In this document: in pieces, positions 1 to 6,262 of the stretch
How the letters are laid out: each line of letters begins with the position of its first letter
Position numbering within the stretch: the first letter of the stretch is position 1
Made by a program: the position numbers and the translations under genes
Origin: Oscillospiraceae bacterium
Lineage (GTDB): Bacteria > Bacillota > Clostridia > Oscillospirales > Ruminococcaceae
Length of the DNA stretch: 11,344 nt
Direction: 5' to 3'
NCBI GenBank assembly: GCA_017828835.1
Contig: JAGAEK010000018.1
Span: forward strand, 1-11,344
The notes under the pieces: generated by a model
The model's input: only the letters and a program-made list of their open reading frames with translations
What the model was told of the DNA's origin: nothing
Databases searched by the model: none

Positions 1-101
1 CCGGACGGATAGAGGCGGCGGGAAAGGCGGCGATAATTATCGTCGGGTTTCCGCTGTTCCGTACCGTTTTGAATATCGCAAAACAAATAATAGAAATATA
101 A
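1..101 (+). CDS. spoIIIAD: Stage III sporulation protein AD, C-terminal fragment (5' end outside window)
   Basis: Reading from base 3, the open frame gives about 32 residues (GRIEAAGKAAIIIVGFPLF, then a short amphipathic tail) ending at TAA 99-101. A small-residue stretch followed by a hydrophobic helix with a Pro-Leu-Phe turn is what the end of SpoIIIAD looks like. This small multi-pass membrane protein belongs to the SpoIIIA channel complex in the mother-cell membrane around the forespore. The position just upstream of an unambiguous spoIIIAE supports the call, because spoIIIAD always precedes spoIIIAE in the octacistronic operon. The fragment is too short for an independent family assignment, so the name rests mainly on synteny. 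Confidence 0.8.
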   Translation, partial: GRIEAAGKAAIIIVGFPLFRTVLNIAKQIIEI

Positions 102-115
102 AGGGGACGGAGGAA

Positions 116-1240
116 GTGAAAAAAATTATCGGGATAATGATATTTTTTCTGATCGCGGCGGGGTTTTGCGAAATTGCTTTTGGAGAAGAAAAAACCGTTA
201 CGGTAGAGGGACTTATTGAAAAAAGCGGAATAAGGGAAGCAGAAGATAAGATCCCGGAGAGTACGAAAAAGCTTATGCGTGAGCTCGGGATAGAGGAATT
301 GAGTGTGGAAAGCATATCAAGACTTTCTCCGATAGGATTTATCAAACTTGCGGTTAAATCAGCGGGAGACGAGATAGCGAAACCGCTGCGTTCGGTTGCG
401 ATAGTTGTCGGGATATCTGTCGGTATAGCCGTTGCGAAAGCGTTCGGAGAAGGAAAAAGAATAGGGAAAACTGTGGATACGATCGGAGCGCTTTGCAGTA
501 TTGCGGCGGTGATAACTCCCGTTACCGAGGGGATAAGAAGAAGCTGTGAAGCAATAAAAGCAAGCGGTGATTTTATAACTTGTTTTGCGCCGGTATATGC
601 GGGGGCGGTCGTTTCGAGCGGTCATCCCGCGGCCGCCGCGGGTTATAACACGGTCATTTTTGCCGCGGCACAGGTCGCCGCAAGCGTATCGGAAAAGATA
701 ATTACTCCCGCGGTGGGTATATTTTTGGCGTTTGCGGTCGTCGGAGCATCGACGGATTCCGGGCTTTGTGAATTATCGGAGACGATAAAAAAGGTGATAT
801 GCTGGGGTTTGGGGATAGTTATAACCGTGTTTGTGGGGATATTCGGACTCCAGAGCTTTGTCGCGGTCGGTGCCGACGGAATAACCGAAAAAGCGGCCAA
901 GTTTATAGTGGGGTCCGCAACACCTGTTGTCGGCGGCGCTTTGGCTGACGCATATACCGCCGTAAAAAGCTGTGTGAAACTGGTAGGCGGCAGTATAGGA
1001 AGCTTCGGGATAGCGGCAGTTGCGATCATGAATTTGCCTACGGTTTTAAACAGTGTTTTGTGGATGGCGGCAACAGGTATAAGCAGTGTTTTGAGCAGGT
1101 CTCTCGGGGCAAAAAGCGCGGAGAATGCGTTGAAAGCGACAAATTCCGCGATGAGTATACTTTTTGCGGTGAATATGTCGTTTATGATGCTTTGCATAGT
1201 GTCTACCGCGCTGCTCATATCGACTGCAAACGCGGGATAG
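116..1240 (+). CDS. spoIIIAE: Stage III sporulation protein AE, polytopic channel component
   Basis: This 374-residue protein (B. subtilis SpoIIIAE is about 400) starts with a signal-like segment (residues 1-22, KK followed by a hydrophobic run ending near AFG). A soluble part to about residue 85 follows, then a series of hydrophobic helices around 93-110, 121-140, 155-190, 197-212, 228-250, 294-320 and 345-370. The many Gly/Ala-rich membrane segments and the position between spoIIIAD and spoIIIAF identify it. In the family it is the multi-pass inner-membrane member of the SpoIIIA-SpoIIQ complex needed for forespore gene expression after engulfment. The start is GTG 116. GGAGG at 109-113 sits only 2 nt away, but the AAGGGG at 101-106 gives a 9-nt spacing, so the start is reasonable. 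An ATG at 137 (residue 8) would cut into the signal segment. The promoter, normally SigE-dependent upstream of spoIIIAA, is outside the window. Confidence 0.95.
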   Translation: MKKIIGIMIFFLIAAGFCEIAFGEEKTVTVEGLIEKSGIREAEDKIPESTKKLMRELGIEELSVESISRLSPIGFIKLAVKSAGDEIAKPLRSVAIVVGISVGIAVAKAFGEGKRIGKTVDTIGALCSIAAVITPVTEGIRRSCEAIKASGDFITCFAPVYAGAVVSSGHPAAAAGYNTVIFAAAQVAASVSEKIITPAVGIFLAFAVVGASTDSGLCELSETIKKVICWGLGIVITVFVGIFGLQSFVAVGADGITEKAAKFIVGSATPVVGGALADAYTAVKSCVKLVGGSIGSFGIAAVAIMNLPTVLNSVLWMAATGISSVLSRSLGAKSAENALKATNSAMSILFAVNMSFMMLCIVSTALLISTANAG

Positions 1241-1242
1241 GA

Positions 1243-1731
1243 GTGATAAAAACGGAAGGGATAAAACAGTGGGCGTTTTCACTCTGTGCCGCGGCGGTAG
1301 CGGGCGGAATCATTGAATTGGCAGCACCGGAGGGAAAAGACGGAGAGATCAAAAAAATAATAAAAACGGTAGTGTGCGTATTTTTTTTGATATGTATGAC
1401 GGCACCTCTGATAGATCTCGGAATAGAGAATTTTTTTCCGGCAGAAAATACGGAAAATATCGAGAGTGTAAGCGAACTTGAAGGAACGGAAGAGGCGGTA
1501 CTCAGGATCTTCAGAGAAAACATTATAAAAGAAACGGAAAAAGTATTGGACGGATTTGAAATAAAAAACGCACAAATCTCGACGAAAGTTAATATCGGGG
1601 AAGATATGAGCATATCTATTAGTGAAATAAATTTAATAATTGATAAGCAATATTCCGGATCGGAAAATAAAATCAAATTTGAGATTAAGGAAAAATTCGG
1701 CGTGGAGGCAAACATTGGATTTAAGGAGTAA
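1243..1731 (+). CDS. spoIIIAF: Stage III sporulation protein AF
   Basis: The product has 162 residues, with two membrane helices (about 9-27 and 37-60) followed by a soluble domain (about 85-162) ending EIKEKFGVEANIGFKE. Two N-terminal helices plus a small soluble tail is the SpoIIIAF plan, and the gene order AE-AF-AG confirms it. SpoIIIAF is a membrane part of the mother-cell channel machinery. The frame stays open upstream to 1060 inside spoIIIAE, but those codons are shadow sequence. GTG 1243, two bases after the spoIIIAE stop, places a hydrophobic helix right at the N-terminus and implies translational coupling; the upstream GGGATAGGAG is a weak ribosome site. It is shorter than B. subtilis SpoIIIAF (about 206). 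Runs of eight T (1381-1388) and seven T (1431-1437) lie in the gene. Confidence 0.9.
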   Translation: MIKTEGIKQWAFSLCAAAVAGGIIELAAPEGKDGEIKKIIKTVVCVFFLICMTAPLIDLGIENFFPAENTENIESVSELEGTEEAVLRIFRENIIKETEKVLDGFEIKNAQISTKVNIGEDMSISISEINLIIDKQYSGSENKIKFEIKEKFGVEANIGFKE

Positions 1732-1736
1732 CTGCG

Positions 1737-2315
1737 GTGGAAGAAAACAAAAAAGGAAAACGTTTTTTAACGATAGACAAGATAATAAAAACAAAGAACG
1801 GCAAAATGAAGATACTTGTCATACTCGGAGCTATCGGAATGCTGATAATACTTTTTTCGGATATATTCGTTGGAACAAAACAACAGGAAGTAGCAGCAGA
1901 CGAGATAACGTCTGAATATAAATATATGAGCAGCGACGAACTTGAGAGAAAAATACGCGAAACGGTCGAAAGTATAGAGGGGGTGGGGAGGGCGAAGGTT
2001 TTGATAACGTATTCGGGTTCATCAACGAAGGTATATGCGGTCCAAAAAGACGAGGAGACCGAAACCGTTACGAACGGTGAAGGAGAGAAAAAAGAAGAGA
2101 AAAAAAGGAGCAGTGAGGAATATGTGATGGTTGAAAACGGCAGCGGAAAGAAAAACGCGCTTAAAATTTACGAATCCGAACCGGAGATAAAAGGAGTAGT
2201 CGTAGTATGTACGGGAGGAGGTAAAGCGGGGATCGAGGCGAAGGTAGTAAACGCAGTGACGGTTGCGCTCGGGATATCGTCTGCTAAGGTTTTTGTGGCA
2301 GAACTTGCAAAATAA
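1737..2315 (+). CDS. spoIIIAG: Stage III sporulation protein AG, ring-forming channel protein
   Basis: This 192-residue bitopic protein has a short basic cytoplasmic tail (1-24), one transmembrane helix (about 25-45, KILVILGAIGMLIILFSDIF) and an extracytoplasmic domain. That domain carries a ring-building-motif fold: a helix/strand unit at 66-100 (ETVESIEGVGRAKVLITYSG), a charged Glu/Lys insert at 104-128, then YVMVENG and EIKGVVVVCTGGGKAGIEAKV at about 150-170, with VTVALGISSAKVFVAEL at the end. SpoIIIAG of this family forms a large oligomeric ring between the forespore and mother-cell membranes. The charged insert corresponds in position to the segment that builds the extra beta structure in the known ring. 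The start is GTG 1737, with AAGGAG at 1723-1728 (8-nt spacing) overlapping the spoIIIAF end. It is shorter than the B. subtilis protein (about 229). Confidence 0.95.
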   Translation: MEENKKGKRFLTIDKIIKTKNGKMKILVILGAIGMLIILFSDIFVGTKQQEVAADEITSEYKYMSSDELERKIRETVESIEGVGRAKVLITYSGSSTKVYAVQKDEETETVTNGEGEKKEEKKRSSEEYVMVENGSGKKNALKIYESEPEIKGVVVVCTGGGKAGIEAKVVNAVTVALGISSAKVFVAELAK

Positions 2316-2338
2316 AAATTTGATCGGAGGAAATAACA

Positions 2339-2893
2339 ATGAACTTTATAATCAGTAAAAAACATATAGTTTTGGCATCTCTTACACTTGCGTTAAGTAT
2401 AGCGGTATACATAAATTTCGTGTTTGCAAAAAACGAAAACAAAATTGATATGACGGATACGGTCGATTCTCAGAATACTCAGACGTCAGCTTCGGAAAAT
2501 TACGGAGACACGAAATTGGTAGACGGAAAAAACGTTAACGAAACGGATGGATATTTTGAAGAGGCTCGCCTTTCGAGAACGAGAGCGAGGGACGAGGCGA
2601 TCGAAACACTTCAGGGAATGTTTGAAAAAATAACGGATGACGAAGACGAACTTGCTGAAATGACGATGAAAGCGGTGGCGATAGCGAAATCCATCGATGC
2701 GGAGGGGAAAATAGAAAATCTTATAAAAGCCAAAGGATTTGAAGATTGCCTTGTGTATATAAACGAGACTAAAGCGGACGTTATCATCAAAACCGACGGG
2801 CTGCTTTCGGGAGAGGCGGCGGTCATAAAAGATATAATATTGTCGGAAACCGAACTTGAGGCGGAAAATATTAAAATACTTGAAGTAAACTAG
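2339..2893 (+). CDS. spoIIIAH: Stage III sporulation protein AH, SpoIIQ-binding channel protein
   Basis: The protein has 184 residues: one N-terminal membrane anchor (about 9-29, IVLASLTLALSIAVYINFVF), a polar linker (31-70), then a YscJ/FliF-like domain. The helix SRTRARDEAIETLQGMFEKI (79-98) is a hallmark of the SpoIIIAH family, and the last part (about 125-184) has the alternating strand/helix pattern GFEDCLVYINETKADVII. In characterised systems SpoIIIAH crosses the intermembrane space and binds SpoIIQ made in the forespore. ATG 2339 has GGAGG at 2326-2330, 8 nt away. It is the last spoIIIA gene. The TAG stop is followed directly by the -35 element of the next promoter, and I see no terminator hairpin. 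The B. subtilis homologue has about 218 residues; the shorter linker explains the difference. Confidence 0.95.
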   Translation: MNFIISKKHIVLASLTLALSIAVYINFVFAKNENKIDMTDTVDSQNTQTSASENYGDTKLVDGKNVNETDGYFEEARLSRTRARDEAIETLQGMFEKITDDEDELAEMTMKAVAIAKSIDAEGKIENLIKAKGFEDCLVYINETKADVIIKTDGLLSGEAAVIKDIILSETELEAENIKILEVN

Positions 2894-2922
2894 TTGATAA
2901 AGAATAAAAAAGATGCTATAAT
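2894..2922 (+). promoter_or_regulatory. SigA-type promoter with extended -10 for the Asp23-nusB-recN operon
   Basis: TTGATA (2894-2899) and a perfect TATAAT (2917-2922) are separated by 17 nt, and TGC immediately before the -10 makes an extended -10 (TGnTATAAT). Transcription should start near 2929, leaving a leader of about 40 nt before the TTG start at 2971. The -35 begins on the base after the spoIIIAH stop. This is the best promoter-like sequence in the window. It would let the downstream housekeeping genes be expressed independently of the sporulation-controlled spoIIIA transcript. Confidence 0.85.
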
Positions 2923-2956
2923 ATTAAAATCGACGGAATATAAAATACTTTTAAAT

Positions 2957-2962
2957 AAGGAG
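2957..2962 (+). promoter_or_regulatory. Ribosome binding site that fixes the TTG start of the Asp23-family gene
   Basis: AAGGAG sits 8 nt before TTG 2971. The in-frame GTG at 2962 overlaps the last base of this site and so cannot use it. This moves the start three codons downstream of the longest open frame. Confidence 0.8.
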
Positions 2963-2970
2963 TGTTTGAG

Positions 2971-3324
2971 TTGGGAAAGAGAAATAAAGGAGAACTCAGG
3001 ATTTCTCATGATGTTATAGCGTCTATTGCGAGCAGAGCCGCATGTGAGATCGAAGGGGTAGCCGGAATGGCACAGCGTCCGATCAAACTGAAAAATCTCA
3101 CTCCGATGCTCTCGAAATACGAAAAATCAGTTAATATCGAGCTTTATGACGAAGTTGCGGTAATAGGTATCTACCTTGATCTGAACTACGGCGCGTGTAT
3201 TCCGAGCGTTTGCGAAAAGGTTCAGGAAGCAGTTAAAGAAGCCGTTCAGGGAATGACTTCAGTAGCCGTTGCAAAGGTGAACGTTTACGTTATGGGAATC
3301 GAATTTCCGGAAAAAGCGAAATAA
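2971..3324 (+). CDS. yqhY: Asp23/Gls24-family (DUF322) protein, YqhY-like
   Basis: This small soluble protein of 117 residues starts MGKRNKGELRISHDVIASIA, followed by SRAACEIEGVAGM. That is the Asp23/Gls24 pattern in which a short strand (G-E-L-R-I-S) leads into a helix and the E-[IV]-x-GV motif. The second half has YDEVAVIGIYLDLNYGACIP, then a helix and the VNVYVMGIEF strand, matching the alkaline-shock-protein fold. The neighbouring nusB makes it the YqhY type. In B. subtilis, YqhY has been linked to control of fatty-acid precursor (acetyl-CoA carboxylase) activity. The accBC genes that normally precede yqhY are absent here, so that role is only an inference. Start codon is TTG, chosen from the ribosome site. 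It is the first gene of the operon driven by the promoter at 2894. Confidence 0.88.
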   Translation: MGKRNKGELRISHDVIASIASRAACEIEGVAGMAQRPIKLKNLTPMLSKYEKSVNIELYDEVAVIGIYLDLNYGACIPSVCEKVQEAVKEAVQGMTSVAVAKVNVYVMGIEFPEKAK

Positions 3325-3365
3325 AAAACGGTAAAAGTTTTGGAAACGGCAAAGCGGAGGACGTT

Positions 3366-3815
3366 ATGACCAGAAAAGAAGCAAGAGAACAAGCGTTTAT
3401 ATTGATATTTGAGCATGAGTTCAGAAAGAGCGAAACATTTGAGGAGATAGTTGATACCGCTGAGGCCTATTTTAACGAAAAAGTAAACGAGTTTTCGTAT
3501 ATACTTGCGAAGAACGCAATAGAAAATGCGGAGACGATCGACGGTTACATAGAAAAATATTCGCTGAACTGGAAAAAGGTACGCATATCGAAAGTAAATC
3601 TTGCGGTATTGCGTCTTGCCATAGGAGAGATGCTTTATTATGACGATACCCCGGACAGTGTCGCTATAAACGAAGCGGTGGAGATTGTCAAGAAATACGG
3701 CGGAGATGAAGAAAAAGCATACGTCAACGGGGTATTGGGCAAATTTGTGAAAGAAAAAGACGGCGCTCGGGACGTTGATGCGAAGGACGCCGACGCAGCC
3801 GAAGAGATCAAATAA
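3366..3815 (+). CDS. nusB: Transcription antitermination factor NusB
   Basis: The 149-residue all-helical protein has both NusB signatures: the N-terminal MTRKEAREQAFILIFEHEF (arginine-rich RNA-contact helix, residues 3-19) and the C-terminal INEAVEIVKKYGGDEEKAYVNGVLGK region (101-126; quoted in part), with LAVLRLAIGEMLY at 79-91. NusB binds the boxA RNA element with S10/NusE and assists rRNA transcription antitermination in the cytoplasm. ATG 3366 is preceded by GGAGG 3356-3360 (5-nt spacing). The last ~20 residues form a charged Asp/Ala/Lys tail beyond the conserved fold, which is not a typical NusB feature and is probably disordered. It lies 41 nt after the Asp23-family gene and is co-transcribed with it. 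Confidence 0.96.
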   Translation: MTRKEAREQAFILIFEHEFRKSETFEEIVDTAEAYFNEKVNEFSYILAKNAIENAETIDGYIEKYSLNWKKVRISKVNLAVLRLAIGEMLYYDDTPDSVAINEAVEIVKKYGGDEEKAYVNGVLGKFVKEKDGARDVDAKDADAAEEIK

Positions 3816-3865
3816 AAGTTGAGAAATACCGTTATAATAAACGATATGTGAAGTAAGCGAGAGGA

Positions 3866-3877
3866 ATGATGCGGTAG
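3866..3877 (+). other. Three-codon leader open frame overlapping the TsaD-like gene start
   Basis: ATG ATG CGG TAG lies just after GAGAGG (3859-3864), and its stop overlaps the GTG start of the next gene as TAGTG. The spacing to the second ATG (4 nt) and to the GTG (12 nt) are both off the usual optimum. Ribosomes could load on the mini-frame and re-initiate at GTG, or the frame could be accidental. Confidence 0.3.
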
Positions 3878-4836
3878 TGGGAAGGTGCCTCGGCATAGAT
3901 ACCAGCAATTACACGACCTCTGCGGCGCTTTATGACGATGAAAAAGGAAATATGTTATGGAGCAAAAAACTACTGCCGGTGAAGGAAGGCGAGATCGGCC
4001 TTCGTTCGTCGGAGGTAGTTTTTGCGCATATAAAACAGGCAGAGAGTATAATAAGAGAGACGATCGGCGATAACGGAGGAAAAATAGACGCTGTTGCGGT
4101 ATCTGACAGACCGAGAGACGCCGAGGGTTCATATATGCCGTGTTTCCTTGTCGGAAGAACGATTGCGGGGGCGATATCAGCAGCGCTCGGAGTACCGCTG
4201 TTTTGTTTTTCTCATCAAGCCGGACATATCGCGTCCGCGCTTTATTCGTCCGGAAGGACCGATCTTATCGGTAAAAGTTTTCTGTCTTTTCACGTTTCGG
4301 GAGGCACTACGGAATGTTTATACGTTACGCCGGATGAGGAGAGGATATTCAACTGTGAGATAATAGGAAGATCGCTTGACCTTCATATAGGACAAGCTGT
4401 CGACAGAGTCGGAAATATGTTGAATTATCCGTTTCCGTCCGGAGCTTATCTTGAAAAAGCGGCGGAAAAAGCGGGAGAAAACATAATGTTGAAGGCAGAT
4501 ATATCAAAAGCGATGAAAGGAAACGACTGTTGTATATCAGGCGTTGAAAATAATTGCAGGAGATATCTTGAGGAAGGGAAAAGCGAAGAAGAGATCGCGC
4601 AGTATCTTTTTGACTATATTTATAAAGTTATCGACAGGATGACGCAGGAAGCAATTAAAAATTACGGAGACGTTGAGATCGTATATGCCGGCGGAGTCAT
4701 GTCGAACGGGATCATAAAAAGAAGACTTTCCGAAAAATACGGATGTGTGTTTGCGGCGAGGGAGTATTCATCGGATAACGCATGCGGTACGGCGCTGATG
4801 GGAGCCGTAAGATACGCAAAGGCGACCGGGAGGTGA
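3877..4836 (+). CDS. TsaD/Kae1-like (peptidase M22 family) paralog of unknown function
   Basis: This 319-residue ASKHA-fold protein resembles TsaD (Kae1/YgjD), the ATPase of tRNA t6A synthesis. Visible family features are GIDTSNYTTSAALYD (6-20), the metal-binding HxxxH as HQAGH (H113, H117), VSGGTTE (140-146), AVDRVGNMLNYPFPSGAYLE (174-193), AGGVMSNGIIKRRL (271-284) and SSDNACGTA, whose D300 matches the third metal ligand. It departs from true TsaD: the CDET after the first strand is NYTT here, and the GPGLVGALLVG-type loop is replaced by RPRDAEGSYMPCFLVG (78-93). Clostridia often carry such a second copy annotated as O-sialoglycoprotein endopeptidase; its role is unknown and I do not call it tsaD. 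The metal ligands suggest it still binds a nucleotide-metal complex. Start GTG 3877 is the only in-frame choice; the ribosome site (GAGAGG 3859-3864) lies an unusually long 12 nt upstream and a three-codon open frame intervenes. It occupies the slot folD has in B. subtilis. Confidence 0.88.
   Translation: MGRCLGIDTSNYTTSAALYDDEKGNMLWSKKLLPVKEGEIGLRSSEVVFAHIKQAESIIRETIGDNGGKIDAVAVSDRPRDAEGSYMPCFLVGRTIAGAISAALGVPLFCFSHQAGHIASALYSSGRTDLIGKSFLSFHVSGGTTECLYVTPDEERIFNCEIIGRSLDLHIGQAVDRVGNMLNYPFPSGAYLEKAAEKAGENIMLKADISKAMKGNDCCISGVENNCRRYLEEGKSEEEIAQYLFDYIYKVIDRMTQEAIKNYGDVEIVYAGGVMSNGIIKRRLSEKYGCVFAAREYSSDNACGTALMGAVRYAKATGR
4828..4833 (+). promoter_or_regulatory. Ribosome binding site that fixes the xseA start at ATG 4842
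   Basis: GGGAGG is 8 nt before ATG 4842. An in-frame GTG at 4833 overlaps the site and is therefore less likely. The site lies inside the last codons of the TsaD-like gene, so the two genes are translationally adjacent. Confidence 0.7.
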
Positions 4837-4841
4837 GCTGG

Positions 4842-6029
4842 ATGGCGGGATTTATTATATTGACGGTTTCACAGCTTAACAGTTACGTTAAGTCGGTCAT
4901 AGAGTCTGATGAAAAGATCAGAGGAGTTTTTATTCGTGGAGAAATATCGAATTGTACCGTTCACAGGCTTTCGGGGCACGTCTATTTTACTCTGAAAGAT
5001 ACAGAAAGCGCGATAAAAGCGGTGATGTTCAGGGGGAACGCTGCGAGGATCAGATTTATACCCGAAAACGGGATGTCGGTGATAGTACAGGGAGACGTTT
5101 CACTTTATGCAAGAGACGGATCGTATCAGATAAACGTGTTCGATATGCAGCCCGACGGGGTCGGAGCGATGTACGTTGCGCTCGAACAGCTGAAAAAGAA
5201 ACTTTCCGAAGAGGGGATATTTGACGAGGAAAAGAAAAAGGCGATACCCCGTATGCCTCAGCGCATAGGTATCGTTACGGCAAAAGGATCAGCCGCGCTG
5301 CAGGACATTTTAAACACGCTTCGGAGAAGATATCCCTGCGAGGTCGTGATCGCTGACGTTACCGTTCAGGGAGAGGGAGCTGCGGAGAATATAGTGAGAG
5401 CACTGAAAATATTGGATTCGGCTGACTGTGACGAGATAATAGTTGCAAGAGGCGGAGGAAGTGCTGAAGATCTTTGGAATTTTAACGACGAGAGAGTGGT
5501 CAGAGCGATATACGGATGCACTACGCCGGTAATATCGGCGATAGGACATGAGACGGATATAACTCTTTCGGATTTTGCGGCGGATCTGCGTGCGCCTACT
5601 CCTACCGCGGCGGCGGAACTTGCGGCTGTTGAAATGACGGAAATAAATGAAAAAATATTCAACTTGAAAAATATAATGCGAAAAAGCGTTGAATATAAGC
5701 TGGATGAAAAAAGGTATGAACTTGCGGCGATAGAAAAAGTCGTCGACGCGGATGAAATTTGCAAATCGATCGAAAAAGCCGAAGCAAGATCGAAGGAACT
5801 TTTGACGATCGCGGGAAAAAGTATCGAAAAACATATTGAAAACAAGAGAAAAACGTTGATCGATGTGATGAAAAGAGTGGACGGACTGGGACCGATGAAA
5901 ACGCTTATGAGAGGTTACAGTGTGGTAAGCGCCGGAGGAAATACGGTCAAAAGTGTGAGAGAACTTGAAAAAGGCGAAAGAATAGAAATACTGTTCAGCG
6001 ACGGAAAAACCGGCGCGCGAGTCGAATAA
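4842..6029 (+). CDS. xseA: Exodeoxyribonuclease VII large subunit
   Basis: The large subunit of exonuclease VII degrades single-stranded DNA into oligonucleotides, working with several small XseB subunits. From ATG 4842 it has 395 residues, within the family range. An N-terminal OB-fold DNA-binding domain spans about 6-103 (LTVSQLNSYVK; GVFIRGEISNCTVHRLSGH; VQGDVSLYARDGSYQ). The catalytic domain begins near 125 and carries RIGIVTAKGSAALQDI (141-156), ARGGGSAEDLWNFNDE (202-217), PVISAIGHETDITLSDFAAD (229-248) and LRAPTPTAAAE (249-259). These match the conserved family blocks, except that the first reads TAKGSAALQD where many homologues have TSPTGAAxxD. The remainder (about 265-350) is a charged helical, coiled-coil-like arm, followed by GPMKTLMRGYSVV near the C-terminus, the usual XseA ending. 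The neighbouring xseB encodes its partner. Confidence 0.97.
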   Translation: MAGFIILTVSQLNSYVKSVIESDEKIRGVFIRGEISNCTVHRLSGHVYFTLKDTESAIKAVMFRGNAARIRFIPENGMSVIVQGDVSLYARDGSYQINVFDMQPDGVGAMYVALEQLKKKLSEEGIFDEEKKKAIPRMPQRIGIVTAKGSAALQDILNTLRRRYPCEVVIADVTVQGEGAAENIVRALKILDSADCDEIIVARGGGSAEDLWNFNDERVVRAIYGCTTPVISAIGHETDITLSDFAADLRAPTPTAAAELAAVEMTEINEKIFNLKNIMRKSVEYKLDEKRYELAAIEKVVDADEICKSIEKAEARSKELLTIAGKSIEKHIENKRKTLIDVMKRVDGLGPMKTLMRGYSVVSAGGNTVKSVRELEKGERIEILFSDGKTGARVE

Positions 6030-6041
6030 GGAGGCAAGAAT

Positions 6042-6257
6042 ATGGAAAACAAAGGGAATATGAAAATTGAAGACGCAATGAAACGCCTCGAAGAAATAGC
6101 GGACATACTGCAGGACGGAGAATTGGAGCTGGATGAAAGTCTGAAACTTTACGAAGAAGGCGTAAAGCTTGCTAAAGAATGTGAAAATAAGCTCAAAAAA
6201 GCCGAGCTTAAGTTCAAAGAGATAAGCGATTCGGGAAAAGAAAACGGCAAGGAATGA
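6042..6257 (+). CDS. xseB: Exodeoxyribonuclease VII small subunit
   Basis: This 71-residue helical protein has the XseB pattern: IEDAMKRLEEIADILQDGEL, then LDESLKLYEEGVKLAKECE and KLKKAELKF. The small subunit wraps the coiled-coil arm of XseA and is needed for exonuclease VII activity. An excellent AAGGAGG at 6028-6034, overlapping the xseA stop, is 7 nt from ATG 6042. Its TGA stop overlaps the first ATG of the ispA frame. Confidence 0.95.
   Translation: MENKGNMKIEDAMKRLEEIADILQDGELELDESLKLYEEGVKLAKECENKLKKAELKFKEISDSGKENGKE
6249..6253 (+). promoter_or_regulatory. Ribosome binding site bearing on the ispA start
   Basis: AAGGA directly abuts ATG 6254 (no spacing) but is 9 nt from ATG 6263. 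This favours the second ATG, three codons into the open frame. Confidence 0.5.
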
Positions 6258-6262
6258 GAGAT

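Noticed and set aside
1060..1242. Longer spoIIIAF reading frame starting at ATG 1060
   Set aside because: It would overlap the conserved end of spoIIIAE for 180 bases and add an N-terminus with no membrane-protein character. GTG 1243 fits the family plan.
3325..3365. Gap between the Asp23-family gene and nusB as a regulatory region or terminator
   Set aside because: It shows no hairpin followed by a T run and no promoter pair, only a ribosome binding site for nusB.
3819..3838. TTGAGA and TATAAT before the TsaD-like gene as a promoter
   Set aside because: The two elements are only 8 nt apart, no -35 sits at 16-18 nt from the TATAAT, and there is no extended -10 TG. The lone -10-like box is not enough.
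4782..4841. Upstream ATG for xseA at 4782
   Set aside because: It lies within the TsaD-like coding sequence and adds a basic peptide not found in XseA. GGGAGG at 4828-4833 supports ATG 4842.
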